A stretch of DNA of 64,000 nucleotides from Sphingobium wenxiniae (GCF_007830065.1 NZ_VLKK01000007.1:124001-188000), one strand, 5' to 3'. Positions 37,216 to 46,470 are shown, counted from the stretch's first letter. Program-made: numbers and translations. The notes: generated by a model not told the origin, from the sequence alone.

Positions 37216-38227
37216 AGTCGTTCCCCTTGCCGCCCAGCATGATCGTGCCCGCGTCGGCCATGCGGCGCGCGGTGCCGATGATGAGCTTCTGCGCGTCGAT
37301 GACTTCGGCGAGGCGGATCGGCCCGCGCTCCTCGATCTCGTCGGCGATGGCTTGGGCCGCGCGGGCGGACATGCAGGCGAAGATCTTCGCCTTCAGCACC
37401 TCGTTCGCGCCCTTGAGCGCAACCACCAGCACCTGACTGTCCACCGTCCGCATCAGCGTGCCCAGATTCTTGTCGTCCATGTCGATGAGGTTGTCGAAGA
37501 CGAACATCTCCTCCTCGATGGTCTGGGCGATCATCTTGTCCCGCTTGGCCAGCGCCTTGATGATGCGCTGCTCATTATCCTTGCGGACATTGTTCATGAT
37601 GGCGGCGGCCTCGACGGTGCCGCCCCGCTGCGACGCCGCGCCCTGCTTCTTGGTCGCCGGGCCGCGCATCAGAAGCTGTTCCAGATCGTCCAAGGCCTCG
37701 TTGGAAACCGGCCCCAGCGTGGCGATGCGATAGACGATCTCTTCCTGATATTCCGCCGGCAGCAATTGCAGCACATCGGCCGCGACGGGCGCTTCCAGAT
37801 GGGCTAGCACAATCGCCATGATCTGCGGATGCTCCGCCTCGATCAGGGACGCGATCTCCTTCGCGTCCATCCACTTCAGCATCTCAAGCTGGGTCGAGCG
37901 CGTCGGCGGCGTGATCCGCGCCAATATGGTTTCGGCCCGCTCCTCGCCCAGCGCCTTGGTCATCGCGCCCCGGATATGCTGGGTCGCGCCATAGCCGATG
38001 GTGGTGCGCTTCTTCGCCTTGGAAACGAAATGGTCGAGCGCCTGATTGACCTCGTCCACCTCGACATCCGCGACGTCATACATGGCGTTGCCGAGCTGGC
38101 GCACTTCGTCGGGCTCCAGCCGCGAGAGGATCTGCGCGGCCTCATCCTCGTTGAACAGCATCAGCAGGACGGCGGCGGCGGCGCTGCCTTTCAGCGCCGC
38201 GGGGGTTGCGGAGGCGGCCTCAGGCAT
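37208..38227 (-). CDS. fliG: Flagellar motor switch protein FliG
   Basis: Torque-generating ring protein that contacts MotA. Its 339 residues include LMLFNEDEAAQILSRLEPDEVRQLGNAMY, the EHPQIMAIVLAHL armadillo segment, MFVFDNLIDMDDKNLGTLMR, and the C-terminal domain FACMSARAAQAIADEIEERGPIRLAEV carrying the charged torque helix. It overlaps the end of fliF. Confidence 0.97.
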   Translation of the reverse strand: MPEAASATPAALKGSAAAAVLLMLFNEDEAAQILSRLEPDEVRQLGNAMYDVADVEVDEVNQALDHFVSKAKKRTTIGYGATQHIRGAMTKALGEERAETILARITPPTRSTQLEMLKWMDAKEIASLIEAEHPQIMAIVLAHLEAPVAADVLQLLPAEYQEEIVYRIATLGPVSNEALDDLEQLLMRGPATKKQGAASQRGGTVEAAAIMNNVRKDNEQRIIKALAKRDKMIAQTIEEEMFVFDNLIDMDDKNLGTLMRTVDSQVLVVALKGANEVLKAKIFACMSARAAQAIADEIEERGPIRLAEVIDAQKLIIGTARRMADAGTIMLGGKGNDFV

Positions 38228-39974
38228 TGTCCTTCTTCCCCTCCTTGAGCAGGTCGCGCACGACCAGCGCGGCCCGGTCCGGGTCCTGCTTCACGAAATT
38301 GCGGATCAGATCGGCGCGCTGGCTATAGTCCGGCGCCGAGGAGATCATGTCGAGCGTGATCGGTCGCCCCTCGCCGGGATTTTCCGCAGCATGGCGCGTC
38401 AGTTCGCCGGAAATCTCGCGGCCGATGCGCTGGCCGTTTGCGGCGGCGTCAGCGGCGGCGGCCTCCTGCGCGGCGGCCCGGCGCTTGAGCAGCGGGCGGC
38501 CAATGCTGAAGATCAGCAGCAGAGCAACCAGCAGCGCCGACACATTGCGGACCAGCGGCGACATCCAGTCGGCTTCATACCAGGGGGCCTTCACCTCTTC
38601 CGCCTTGACGAAACCGCGTGAGGACAGGGCCACCACGTCGCCCCGGCTCTGGTCGAAACCGATCGCGCCCTTCACCAAGGCTTCCAGCGCGGCGATTTCC
38701 TGCGCGCTGCGGGGCTTGCCGTCCGCGCCATTGTCGAGCGCGACGGCGACCGACAGGCGCTTGACCGTGCCCACCGCGTCGCGGGTGACGGACACTTCGC
38801 GGCCCAGCTCGAAATTGCGGTTGAAGGTTTCCTCGGTCTTCAGGACCGGATTGGGCGGCGTGCCCGGTTGAGCGGCGGCGTTCGCGCCATTTCCGGTCTG
38901 CCCCTGCTGCACGGCCTGGCCGTTGGGATTGGTCTGCGTCACGGTCGGATTGACCGGCGCCTGATTGCTGAGCGCGCCGGGGATGCCGCCGGCCTCGCCA
39001 TTGCCCTGACCGCGCGGGTCGGACTGCCAGCTTCCCTGCTCGCTGCGAAGGCGCGCCTCATCCTGCGGATAGGTTTCCCGCGTCGCCTGACGCTCGGCGA
39101 AGTTGAGTTCGGCATGAACCTCGGTCGAAAAATTGCCTGCGCCCAGGATCGGCGTCAGCAGCGCGACGACCGACTGGCGATAGCGATCCTCCACCCGGTC
39201 CTGCACCGCAAGCTGGCGGTCGTCGGCGGAATTGGCGTCATTATTGCTGAGCAAACGGCCATTTTGATCGACCACCGAAATATCCTGCGGATTAAGCTCC
39301 GGGATGGAGGAGGCGACCAGATGCACGATGGCGCTCACCTGCTGGTCGGTCAGCGTCCGTCCCTGCGCCAGACGCAGCATGACGGAGGCGGTGGGCTTGG
39401 CCCGGTCGCGCAGGAACACGCTGGGCGGCTCGACCGCCAGATGCACCTTCGCGCTTTCCACGGAATCGATCGCCTCGATCGTGCGGGCAAGGTCCATTTC
39501 CCGCGCCGACCGCAGCTTTTCGCCTTCCACCGCGCGGCTTGCGCCCATGGGCAGGCTGTCGATCATGCTGTTGCCGTCGGGCGCGCTCTTGGGCAGGCCC
39601 TGCGCGGCGAGCATCATCTTCGCCTTGAAATAATCGTCCTGCGATACGGTCATCCCGCCCGCATTGTCGAAGCTGTAGCGCACGCCGTTCTGGTCCAGCA
39701 CCTGCGCCACCGCCGATTTGTCCCCGTCGGGCAAGGCGCGGAACAGGTCGCGCTGCGGCGGTTCGCGCAGCGCCAGCCAGGCAAGACCCGCCATGGCTAC
39801 CACGCCCAGCAGGCCCAGCAGCGGCAGGCTCTTCGCCACCGCAGGCTGCTTCATGAAGCCGGTGAAGCGCGCCTTCAGCGCATCGACGCCTTTCGCGCCG
39901 CCGCCGAACAAGGTCGCCGTGAGGGCAGGCGTAGCGGCCGCGCCGCTATCGAGGGTAAGTGCGTTCTCGCTCAT
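38220..39974 (-). CDS. fliF: Flagellar M-ring protein FliF
   Basis: Forms the MS ring in the inner membrane. TM1 (about 49-68, LPLLGLLGVVAMAGLAWLAL) and TM2 (about 480-500, LVRNVSALLVALLLIFSI) flank the periplasmic ring-building motifs. SARAVEGEKLRSAREMDLARTIEAIDSVESAKVHLA is the conserved YscJ/FliF block. The C-terminal cytoplasmic FliG-binding tail is present. It starts 1 bp after fliE ends. Confidence 0.96.
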   Translation of the reverse strand: MSENALTLDSGAAATPALTATLFGGGAKGVDALKARFTGFMKQPAVAKSLPLLGLLGVVAMAGLAWLALREPPQRDLFRALPDGDKSAVAQVLDQNGVRYSFDNAGGMTVSQDDYFKAKMMLAAQGLPKSAPDGNSMIDSLPMGASRAVEGEKLRSAREMDLARTIEAIDSVESAKVHLAVEPPSVFLRDRAKPTASVMLRLAQGRTLTDQQVSAIVHLVASSIPELNPQDISVVDQNGRLLSNNDANSADDRQLAVQDRVEDRYRQSVVALLTPILGAGNFSTEVHAELNFAERQATRETYPQDEARLRSEQGSWQSDPRGQGNGEAGGIPGALSNQAPVNPTVTQTNPNGQAVQQGQTGNGANAAAQPGTPPNPVLKTEETFNRNFELGREVSVTRDAVGTVKRLSVAVALDNGADGKPRSAQEIAALEALVKGAIGFDQSRGDVVALSSRGFVKAEEVKAPWYEADWMSPLVRNVSALLVALLLIFSIGRPLLKRRAAAQEAAAADAAANGQRIGREISGELTRHAAENPGEGRPITLDMISSAPDYSQRADLIRNFVKQDPDRAALVVRDLLKEGKKDNA

Positions 39975-39975
39975 A

Positions 39976-40335
39976 TTACACCGGCATGCTCATGATGTCC
40001 TTGTAAGCGGACAGCAATTTGTTGCGGACCTGAAGGGTGGCTTCGAAACTGACCGACGCCTGCTGCTTTGCCAGCATGACGGCGGCGATGTCCGTCGTTT
40101 CCCCCCGTTCGAAGGCGGCGGCGGCTTCCCCCGCCTGACTTTGCAGGCCATTGACCTGATCCAGCGCGGACTTGAGCGCCTGCGTGAAATTGCCGGGCGC
40201 CGTCGCATCGGCGCCGCCCGTTCCGGCCACGCCGCCGGCATTGCCGGTCGAAGCGACGTCGCGCAGCGCGGCGTTCTTCTGAAGGATGGCGTTGCGGATC
40301 GCCATCACGCTATCGGTGGGAGAGATGCTGCTCAT
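39976..40335 (-). CDS. fliE: Flagellar hook-basal body complex protein FliE
   Basis: Joins the MS ring to the rod. The 119-residue protein ends in the typical block VMLAKQQASVSFEATLQVRNKLLSAYKDIMSMPV. The N-terminal part is Ala/Gly/Thr rich. It lies between the sigma54 activator gene and fliF, 11 bp after the activator's stop. Confidence 0.93.
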   Translation of the reverse strand: MSSISPTDSVMAIRNAILQKNAALRDVASTGNAGGVAGTGGADATAPGNFTQALKSALDQVNGLQSQAGEAAAAFERGETTDIAAVMLAKQQASVSFEATLQVRNKLLSAYKDIMSMPV

Positions 40336-40346
40336 CCTCTAATTCC

Positions 40347-41606
40347 TCACGCCGCGGCCAGTTCGCGCATCTCGGCCAGCCGATAGCGCAGGGTGCGTTC
40401 CGAAATGCCGAGCTTGCGGGCAGCGGCGGCGCGGTGGCCGTCCGTTTCGCGCAGCGCAAGGCGGATGGCTTCCAGCTTGGACATGCGCGCCACGTCGCGC
40501 AGGCGGATCGGCTCGTCCGGCACCAGGATCGGCGCGGAACGGCGAACCGGCTGCGGCGCGGCGGCCAGATGCAGGTCGTCGGCGTCGATCCGCGCGCCGT
40601 CGCGCAGCACCAGAGCCCGTTGCAGCACATTGCCCAGCTCGCGGGCATTGCCCGGCCAGGCATGATCCTCCAGCTTCGCCAGCGCTTGCGGAGTCGGCCA
40701 GACGAAGGCGTCCTTCGCCAAATCCTGATGACGCAGCAGCATGGCGGCGGCGATAGCGGCGATGTCGCCGGGACGCTCGGCCAGCGGGCGCAATTCCAGC
40801 GGCATGACGTTCAAACGCCAGTAAAGGTCTTCGCGGAACCGTCCGGCGGCGCATTCGTCGGCCAGATTGCGGTTGCACGCGGCGATCACGCGGACATTGA
40901 CGGGCACCGGATGGGTCGCGCCGACGGGAAGGACTTCGCCCTCCTGCAACGCGCGCAGCAGCTTCGCCTGAAGCGCCAGCGGCAGTTCGGCGATCTCGTC
41001 GAGGAACAGCGTGCCGCCGTCCGCCGCCAGGAACAGCCCTTCGGACGCATTGGCCGCGCCGGTGAAGCTGCCCTTCTTGTGGCCGAACAACATCGCTTCC
41101 ATCATGGTTTCGGGCAAAGCGGCGCAATTGACCGCGATGAAGTCCCGCGAAATACGGCCCGACTGGGCGTGAAGGAAGCGCGCCATGCCTTCCTTGCCGG
41201 TGCCGGTATCGCCCTGGATCAGCACGGTGGCGTCGCTGCGCGCCACCCGCCCCGCCAGCGTCATCAATCGGGCGCTGGCATTGTCGCCGACAGCGGGAAT
41301 GGCGTCGGGACGAGCCAGCTCCGCGATCAGCGCGAAGGCGAAACCCATATCCTCCAGGCCGAAAGCCACGCGGGCGGGCAGGCCATTGGCGGCGGGCACC
41401 AGCGAAGGCGCGCCATCGATCAGGTTGATCAGAATATCGCGATGGGTCGCATGGGCGATCTCGGCCGCCAGCAGCACGCGCCGGTCGTCGCGGTCGCGCG
41501 GCGACGCGGCATCCACCGCCCGCACGGCGAAAAAGGCATTTTCAAGCCAGTGCTGCAACCCCGGAACCAGCGCGCAGACCCTTTGGCTCACGTCGAGAGA
41601 CGACAT
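40347..41606 (-). CDS. Sigma54-dependent flagellar activator (FlbD/FleQ type)
   Basis: A 419-residue enhancer-binding protein that opens sigma54 promoters. The N-terminal 100 residues lack a receiver's acidic pocket. The AAA+ domain has Walker A GDTGTGKEG, the loop GHKKGSFTGA (Ser in place of the first Ala of GAFTGA), Walker B GGTLFLDEIAELP and WPGNARELGNVLQRA. The C-terminal Fis-type helix-turn-helix is HRAAAARKLGISERTLRYRL. The start at 41606 is set by GGGGA six bases upstream. It heads the fliE-fliF block and is divergent from the flagellin gene; likely targets are the sigma54 promoters in this window. Confidence 0.92.
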   Translation of the reverse strand: MSSLDVSQRVCALVPGLQHWLENAFFAVRAVDAASPRDRDDRRVLLAAEIAHATHRDILINLIDGAPSLVPAANGLPARVAFGLEDMGFAFALIAELARPDAIPAVGDNASARLMTLAGRVARSDATVLIQGDTGTGKEGMARFLHAQSGRISRDFIAVNCAALPETMMEAMLFGHKKGSFTGAANASEGLFLAADGGTLFLDEIAELPLALQAKLLRALQEGEVLPVGATHPVPVNVRVIAACNRNLADECAAGRFREDLYWRLNVMPLELRPLAERPGDIAAIAAAMLLRHQDLAKDAFVWPTPQALAKLEDHAWPGNARELGNVLQRALVLRDGARIDADDLHLAAAPQPVRRSAPILVPDEPIRLRDVARMSKLEAIRLALRETDGHRAAAARKLGISERTLRYRLAEMRELAAA

Positions 41607-41689
41607 GCACATTCCCCATATATGTGGCTAGCCAGTGCCCCCGCACTTCCAGCCCCCTTTCGATAGGGCCATGTTTGCGCCCTTCATGG

Positions 41690-41705
41690 TTATCATATGG
41701 TTAAC
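41690..41705. promoter_or_regulatory. CtrA-like box upstream of the flagellar activator gene
   Basis: TTAT-N7-TTAAC, one mismatch from the alphaproteobacterial CtrA consensus TTAA-N7-TTAAC. It lies 84 bp before the activator start and about 220 bp before the flagellin start. A single near-match in AT-richer intergenic DNA could be chance. Confidence 0.4.
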
Positions 41706-41727
41706 CTCGCCTTCCCCTTGCCGCCGA

Positions 41728-41746
41728 CCGGCAATTTTTTTCCGCC
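41728..41746. promoter_or_regulatory. Candidate activator-binding site between activator gene and flagellin gene
   Basis: CCGGCAATTTTTTTCCGCC matches 15 of 19 positions with the perfect palindrome upstream of flgB (52886-52904). An overlapping inverted pair TTGCCG/CGGCAA (41719-41734) adds a second half site. Possibly autoregulation of the FlbD-like gene. Confidence 0.45.
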
Positions 41747-41834
41747 CGGCAGACCATTTTTCCGCACTTCTTATATGCACGCGCGCGTAAGAGGCCGTTT
41801 TCCCGGTCTTTTTCAAAAAAATCGCATCTGCCCC

Positions 41835-41861
41835 TAAAAGCTTTTCCCGTCCCGCCGTTAT
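41835..41861 (+). promoter_or_regulatory. Sigma28 (FliA) promoter of the flagellin gene
   Basis: TAAA-N15-GCCGTTAT, very close to the sigma28 consensus TAAA-N15-GCCGATAA, ending 62 bp before the flagellin ATG. The remainder of the 310-bp gap from 41607 holds the CtrA-like box and the candidate activator site, but no gene. Confidence 0.8.
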
Positions 41862-41923
41862 CCCCTTTCGAGGCCGCAAGCAGCCTGATGGCAGCGACCT
41901 GATGTGAAACGAAAGGGACCACC

Positions 41924-42748
41924 ATGACTGTTATCGGAACCAACACCTCTGCTCTGCGTGCCACCAGCGCTTCGGCCGCTTCGAGCAAGGCGCTCAGCAC
42001 CGCGATGGAACGCCTGTCCACCGGCAAGCGCATCAACAGCGCCAAGGACGACGCCGCCGGCCTCGCGATCTCGAACTCGATGAGCGCCCAGATCCGCGGC
42101 ATGACCCAGGGCATCCGCAACGCCAATGACGGTATTTCGATGGCGCAGACGGCGGAAGGCACGCTCGGCGAAGTCAGCAACATGCTGCAGCGGATGCGCG
42201 AACTGGCGGTCCAGGCGACCAACGACACCTATTCGGATGACGACAAGAAAAACATCATCGCCGAACAGAAGGCGCTGAATGACCAGATCAAATCCGTCGT
42301 CACCAACGCGACCTTCAATGGCAAGGCGCTGTTCAACGCCGCCGCCGCGACGGGCTTCAAAATCCAGACCGGCGCCAACAGCACCGACTCGATCACGCTG
42401 AAATCGGTCAACTTCGCGGATGCGACTTCCAAGCTGAATATCGTGAACACCTTGACCTTCGCCGACGCCGCCACCAGCGCCTCGCTGGCGCAATATGATG
42501 CGGCGATCTCGGAGGTGTCCAACGCCCGCGCCACGCTGGGTGCGACGCAGAACCAGCTTGAATCGGCAGTCAACAACATGACCGCAAACGTCACCAACCT
42601 GAGCGACGCCCGCAGCCGGATCGAAGACGCCGACTTCTCGACGGAAACGACCGCCCTCGCCAAGGCGCAGATCCTGAGCCAGGCTTCGACCGCGATGCTG
42701 GCGCAGGCCAATCAGAGCCAGCAGAACGTCCTCAAGCTGATCCAGTAA
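41924..42748 (+). CDS. fliC: Flagellin
   Basis: The filament subunit, 274 residues. The N-terminal D0/D1 region reads [41 protein letters not shown], with [19 protein letters not shown]. The C-terminal region is [19 protein letters not shown] and [22 protein letters not shown]. The variable middle is very short, so the filament surface is expected to be thin. It is the only flagellin in the window and is driven by a sigma28 promoter. Three hairpins follow it. Confidence 0.96.
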   Translation: MTVIGTNTSALRATSASAASSKALSTAMERLSTGKRINSAKDDAAGLAISNSMSAQIRGMTQGIRNANDGISMAQTAEGTLGEVSNMLQRMRELAVQATNDTYSDDDKKNIIAEQKALNDQIKSVVTNATFNGKALFNAAAATGFKIQTGANSTDSITLKSVNFADATSKLNIVNTLTFADAATSASLAQYDAAISEVSNARATLGATQNQLESAVNNMTANVTNLSDARSRIEDADFSTETTALAKAQILSQASTAMLAQANQSQQNVLKLIQ

Positions 42749-42768
42749 TCCGCTTGCATAAGAATGCA

Positions 42769-42897
42769 CGGTGAGGTCTGGTCGCCTCACCGGACATGGA
42801 GCCTCCGGCACATCAACAGTCCCCACCGTGCCGGAGGCGACACCTTTCGATCAAAGACCAGCTTTCCGAAGCCTCCGTCCCCCCGGACGGAGGCTTC
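42769..42897 (+). terminator. Three consecutive hairpins after the flagellin gene
   Basis: Stem 1 is CGGTGAGG/CCTCACCG (42769-42792), stem 2 is an 11-bp perfect stem GCCTCCGGCAC (42801-42838), and stem 3 is a 13-bp perfect stem GAAGCCTCCGTCC with a four-base loop (42868-42897). None has a real T run, so they may act as mRNA 3'-end protectors or weak terminators rather than classical terminators. The gap 42749-42954 contains no gene. Confidence 0.65.
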
Positions 42898-42954
42898 ATC
42901 GCATTTGCGCGGGCCATGGCTTGCAAAGCGCGCCGTCCTTCCCATGATGGGGCC

Positions 42955-44439
42955 ATGACCATGATCGACCGGCGCGCGATGATCGCCGCCTCCAGCGCCG
43001 CTCTCCTCCTCCCCCGTCCGCTGATGGCCCAGGGCCGGAGCGAAGCCTTTTCCTGGGATGCGCTGGTCGCCATGGCCCAGCGGCTGGCCCGCGCGCCCTT
43101 TCAGGAAACGCCCCTTCACCCCGGCGCGGCCAAGGTGGATTATGACGCCCTGCACCAGGCCCGCTTCCGGGAGGAGCGCACGCTCTGGGGCGATCTGCCC
43201 GGCCATACCGGCATCCGTTTCTTTCCCCTGAGCGCCAACGCCGCCCAGCCCGTCTCCATCGCCATCGTGGAAAATGGCCGCGCGACGCCGCTGCGCTATG
43301 ATCCCTCCATGTTCGACACGCCGCCGGGCAATGCCGTGGCCGCGCTTGGCCCCGACGCGGGCTTTGCGGGCTTCCGCATCATGAACGCGGCGCGGGACGG
43401 GGACTGGCTCTCCTTTCTTGGCGCCAGCTATTTCCGCGCGCCCAGCCCGCAAAAGCAGTTCGGTCTGTCCGCCCGCGCCGTGGCGATCAACACCAGCATT
43501 GCGGGAAAAGAGGAATTTCCCCGCTTCACCCATTTCTGGCTGGAGCGCACCGGCGCGGACAGCGTCACCGTCCACGCGCTGCTGGATGGCGCGTCGATCA
43601 CCGGCGCCTTCCGTTTCGTCAGCCAGCTTGGGCCGCAGGGCGTCCGGCAGGACGTGACCGCCGCCCTCTTCCCCCGCAGGCCGATCGAGGAACTGGGCCT
43701 GATGCCGATGACCAGCATGTTCTGGTACGATCAGGCGAACCGGACGCAGGGCACCGACTGGCGGCCGGAAATCCACGATAGCGACATGCTCGCCATCGCC
43801 AGCGCGAACGGCACGGCCCATTGCCGCCCCCTCACCAACCCGGCCGCCCCGCGCGTCGATGTCTTTGCCGAGCGCGATCCCGCCGGTTTCGGCCTGCTCC
43901 AGCGCGACCGCGATTTCAGTCATTATCAGGACGACGGCGTATTCTACGACCGCCGCCCTTCGCTCTGGGCCACCCCGTCGAAGCGGCTGGGGCCGGGCGA
44001 GGTGCGCCTCTATGCCTTTCCCACCGACAGCGAATATACCGACAATATCGCCGCCTACTGGACCCCTTCCGCCTCCGTCCGCCCCGGCAGGCGGATCGAC
44101 GCCAGCTATCGGCTCGACTGGTCGGCGACGCAAAGGCCCGCATCCGCCGCAACGGCATGGGTCACGGATGTCTGGCGCGGACACGGCGATCAGGAAGGCC
44201 AGGACCGGCTGGTCGTCGACTTCGCGGATGTGACAGAGGCAAAGTCGGAAATCTGGACCGATGTGGCCCATGGCGCGCTTCTCAAAAAGGCCGGCTATCC
44301 CGTGCTGGGCCAGCGCAATCTCTTCCGCGTCGTGCTGGATGTGGCGCGCCACGGCGGCGGAGCGACGGATATTCGGGTTCAACTCCGCTCCGGCGATCGC
44401 CCCATCAGCGAATATGTGCATTATCCGCTCGGCGGATGA
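42955..44439 (+). CDS. Periplasmic glucan biosynthesis protein (OpgD/OpgG family)
   Basis: A 494-residue periplasmic protein of osmoregulated periplasmic glucan synthesis. The N-terminus (MTMIDRRAMIAASSAALLL) has a twin-arginine Tat signal, as in OpgD. The mature part shows the family segments DYDALHQARFREERTLWGDLPG, LGASYFRAPSPQKQFGLSARA, FPRFTHFWLER and the late GFGLLQRDRDFSHYQDD. It is likely co-transcribed with opgH, 60 bp downstream. OpgD and OpgG cannot be separated firmly; the Tat signal favours OpgD. Confidence 0.9.
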   Translation: MTMIDRRAMIAASSAALLLPRPLMAQGRSEAFSWDALVAMAQRLARAPFQETPLHPGAAKVDYDALHQARFREERTLWGDLPGHTGIRFFPLSANAAQPVSIAIVENGRATPLRYDPSMFDTPPGNAVAALGPDAGFAGFRIMNAARDGDWLSFLGASYFRAPSPQKQFGLSARAVAINTSIAGKEEFPRFTHFWLERTGADSVTVHALLDGASITGAFRFVSQLGPQGVRQDVTAALFPRRPIEELGLMPMTSMFWYDQANRTQGTDWRPEIHDSDMLAIASANGTAHCRPLTNPAAPRVDVFAERDPAGFGLLQRDRDFSHYQDDGVFYDRRPSLWATPSKRLGPGEVRLYAFPTDSEYTDNIAAYWTPSASVRPGRRIDASYRLDWSATQRPASAATAWVTDVWRGHGDQEGQDRLVVDFADVTEAKSEIWTDVAHGALLKKAGYPVLGQRNLFRVVLDVARHGGGATDIRVQLRSGDRPISEYVHYPLGG

Positions 44440-44499
44440 CCGGAACACTTGGGCAGCAAGGGGGGTTGAGCGTGGGGGTCAAGTGGATACGGAACGGGA

Positions 44500-46392
44500 A
44501 TGAAGGGCAGGGACGGCATAAGGCCGGCGCATGAACAACCGCAAGGCGCAACCGTGACGCAGGCATTCGAACAGGTGCCGGCGGAAATGCCGCTTGCCAT
44601 GCCGGTGCAGGATTTTTCCTCGGCTCCGGCCAGTCCATCCCCGCGTCCGCTCAATATCGACCTTTGGGCGCGGCGGGCGCTCGTCATATTGCTGGCGCTT
44701 CTCCCGGCATCGATGGCGGCGCATGAAATGCGGCTTTCCATCGGGCTGGACGGCATATCCTTGTGGGAGGGCATTTATCTCGCGCTGTTCATTCCCCTTT
44801 TCGCCTGGATCGCCTTCGGCTTCGCGACCAGCTTCATCGGCTTCCTGTTGCTGACCATCGGACGCGGGCGCGGCGTGCAACCCCGTGCGTTGCGGCCCGG
44901 CGATCCGCTGCGCGGCCGGACCGCCATATTGCTGCCGGTCTGCAATGAGGATTTCCTGGGCGTGCTGGGCCGGCTGTCGATCATGGAGCGGTCCCTGACG
45001 CAGGTGATGGGCGGGGAACGCTTCGAATTTTTCATCCTAAGCGATTCCAACGCCGAAAATGGAGAGGTCGAGCGGCAGGCCTATCAGGCGATCCGCCACA
45101 GCTTCTCCCGCGCCGTCCATTATCGCCGCCGCGCGCTCAATATCGGACGCAAGCCGGGCAATATCGCGGAATGGGTGCAGCGCTTCGGCGGCGGCTATGA
45201 CTATATGATCGTGCTGGACGCCGACAGCGTGATGAGCGGGCAGACGATGGCGCGCCTCGCCGCCGACATGGAACGGCACCCGCATCTCGGCCTGATCCAG
45301 ACCGTGCCGACGGTGGTGGGCGCATCCACGCTCTTCGCCCGCTGGCAGCAATTCGCCAGCCGCCTGTTCGGCCCGATCTCGGCCGCCGGCATGATCTGGT
45401 GGGCGGGGTCCGAAGGCATGTTCTGGGGCCACAACGCCATATTGCGCGTGCGCGCCTTCGCGCAAAGCTGCGGCCTGCCCGAACTGCCGGGCCGCGCGCC
45501 CTTCGGCGGCCATATCATGAGCCATGACATGATCGAGGCGGCGCTGCTGCGGCGGCGCGGCTGGGACGTGCACATGGTGACGGCCGATGACAGTTTCGAG
45601 GAATTTCCGCCGTCCCTCCCCGACCTCGCCACCCGTGACCGGCGCTGGTGCCAGGGCAATATCCAGCACGTCCCCCTGATCGCGAGGATCAAGGGGCTGC
45701 ACCCGGTCAGCCGTTTCCAGTTGTTCGTCGGCGCATCGGCCTATTGCACGTCGCCCTTGTGGCTGGCGCTGATCCTGGTCGTGCTGGGCGGCGCGGTCGC
45801 GGGCCTGTGGCCGGCCAGCGCCGTGCTGCCGTCGGGCGGGCTGCTGGCGCTGACCGCCGTGCTGCTTTTCGGTCCCAAGCTGCTGTCGATGATATGGGCG
45901 CTCGCCGACCCTGCCCGTCGCATCGGCTTTGGCGGCGCGGCGCGGATGAGCCGGGGCGTCGCGCTCGACATCGTCCTGTCGATCCTGATGGCGCCGGTCG
46001 CCATGCTGACGCAGACCATCAACCTGTTCGGCATCCTCATGGGCCGCAAGAGCGCCTGGAACGGGCAGACCCGCGACCGGGACGGCATCGCGATCGGCAC
46101 CGCGGTCTGGCTGTTCAAATGGCATGTCCTGCTGGGCGTCGGCCTCACCTTCCTGGCTGTGCGGAGCGGCACGCCGCTCGGCTGGGTGCTGCCGGTGGTC
46201 GCGGGTCTGGTGCTCGCCCCGCTGCTGGCCGCCGTCACCGCGCGCAAGGATCTGGGGGGGAAAGCGGACCGGCAGGGGCTTTTCCAGGTGCCCGAACCCT
46301 GGTGGCGCACGCAAAGCTATCGCCCGCTACGCTATCGCCTGAGCGTCAATGGAAAGCTCATCACGCCGATCTGGCCGGCGAACGACGGTTAA
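44500..46392 (+). CDS. opgH: Glucans biosynthesis glucosyltransferase H
   Basis: Inner-membrane glycosyltransferase family 2 enzyme that makes the linear beta-glucan backbone from UDP-glucose. In its 630 residues, membrane helices flank a cytoplasmic domain with LPVCNEDFLGVLG, the metal-binding VLDADSVMSG, MSHDMIEAALLRRRGWDVH and the acceptor-site RDRRWCQGN. It lacks the long N-terminal extension of E. coli OpgH. It follows the opgD-like gene and is convergent with fliA. Its place inside a flagellar locus is unusual. Confidence 0.93.
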   Translation: MKGRDGIRPAHEQPQGATVTQAFEQVPAEMPLAMPVQDFSSAPASPSPRPLNIDLWARRALVILLALLPASMAAHEMRLSIGLDGISLWEGIYLALFIPLFAWIAFGFATSFIGFLLLTIGRGRGVQPRALRPGDPLRGRTAILLPVCNEDFLGVLGRLSIMERSLTQVMGGERFEFFILSDSNAENGEVERQAYQAIRHSFSRAVHYRRRALNIGRKPGNIAEWVQRFGGGYDYMIVLDADSVMSGQTMARLAADMERHPHLGLIQTVPTVVGASTLFARWQQFASRLFGPISAAGMIWWAGSEGMFWGHNAILRVRAFAQSCGLPELPGRAPFGGHIMSHDMIEAALLRRRGWDVHMVTADDSFEEFPPSLPDLATRDRRWCQGNIQHVPLIARIKGLHPVSRFQLFVGASAYCTSPLWLALILVVLGGAVAGLWPASAVLPSGGLLALTAVLLFGPKLLSMIWALADPARRIGFGGAARMSRGVALDIVLSILMAPVAMLTQTINLFGILMGRKSAWNGQTRDRDGIAIGTAVWLFKWHVLLGVGLTFLAVRSGTPLGWVLPVVAGLVLAPLLAAVTARKDLGGKADRQGLFQVPEPWWRTQSYRPLRYRLSVNGKLITPIWPANDG

Positions 46393-46411
46393 TGCAAAGC
46401 GGCTGTTTCGG

Positions 46412-46447
46412 GGGTGGTTTGCGGTCATTCCCAGCTTTCGCTGGGAA
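46412..46447. repeat. REP-like element between opgH and fliA
   Basis: A perfect 8-bp hairpin TTCCCAGC-TTTC-GCTGGGAA (46428-46447) contains the reverse complement of the CCAGCGAAAGCTGG core. The adjoining 15-mer GGGTGGTTTGCGGTC is identical to the one at 120-134. It occupies the gap between two convergent genes. Confidence 0.75.
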
Positions 46448-46470
46448 CCCGCCATCGCAGGACCGCGATA

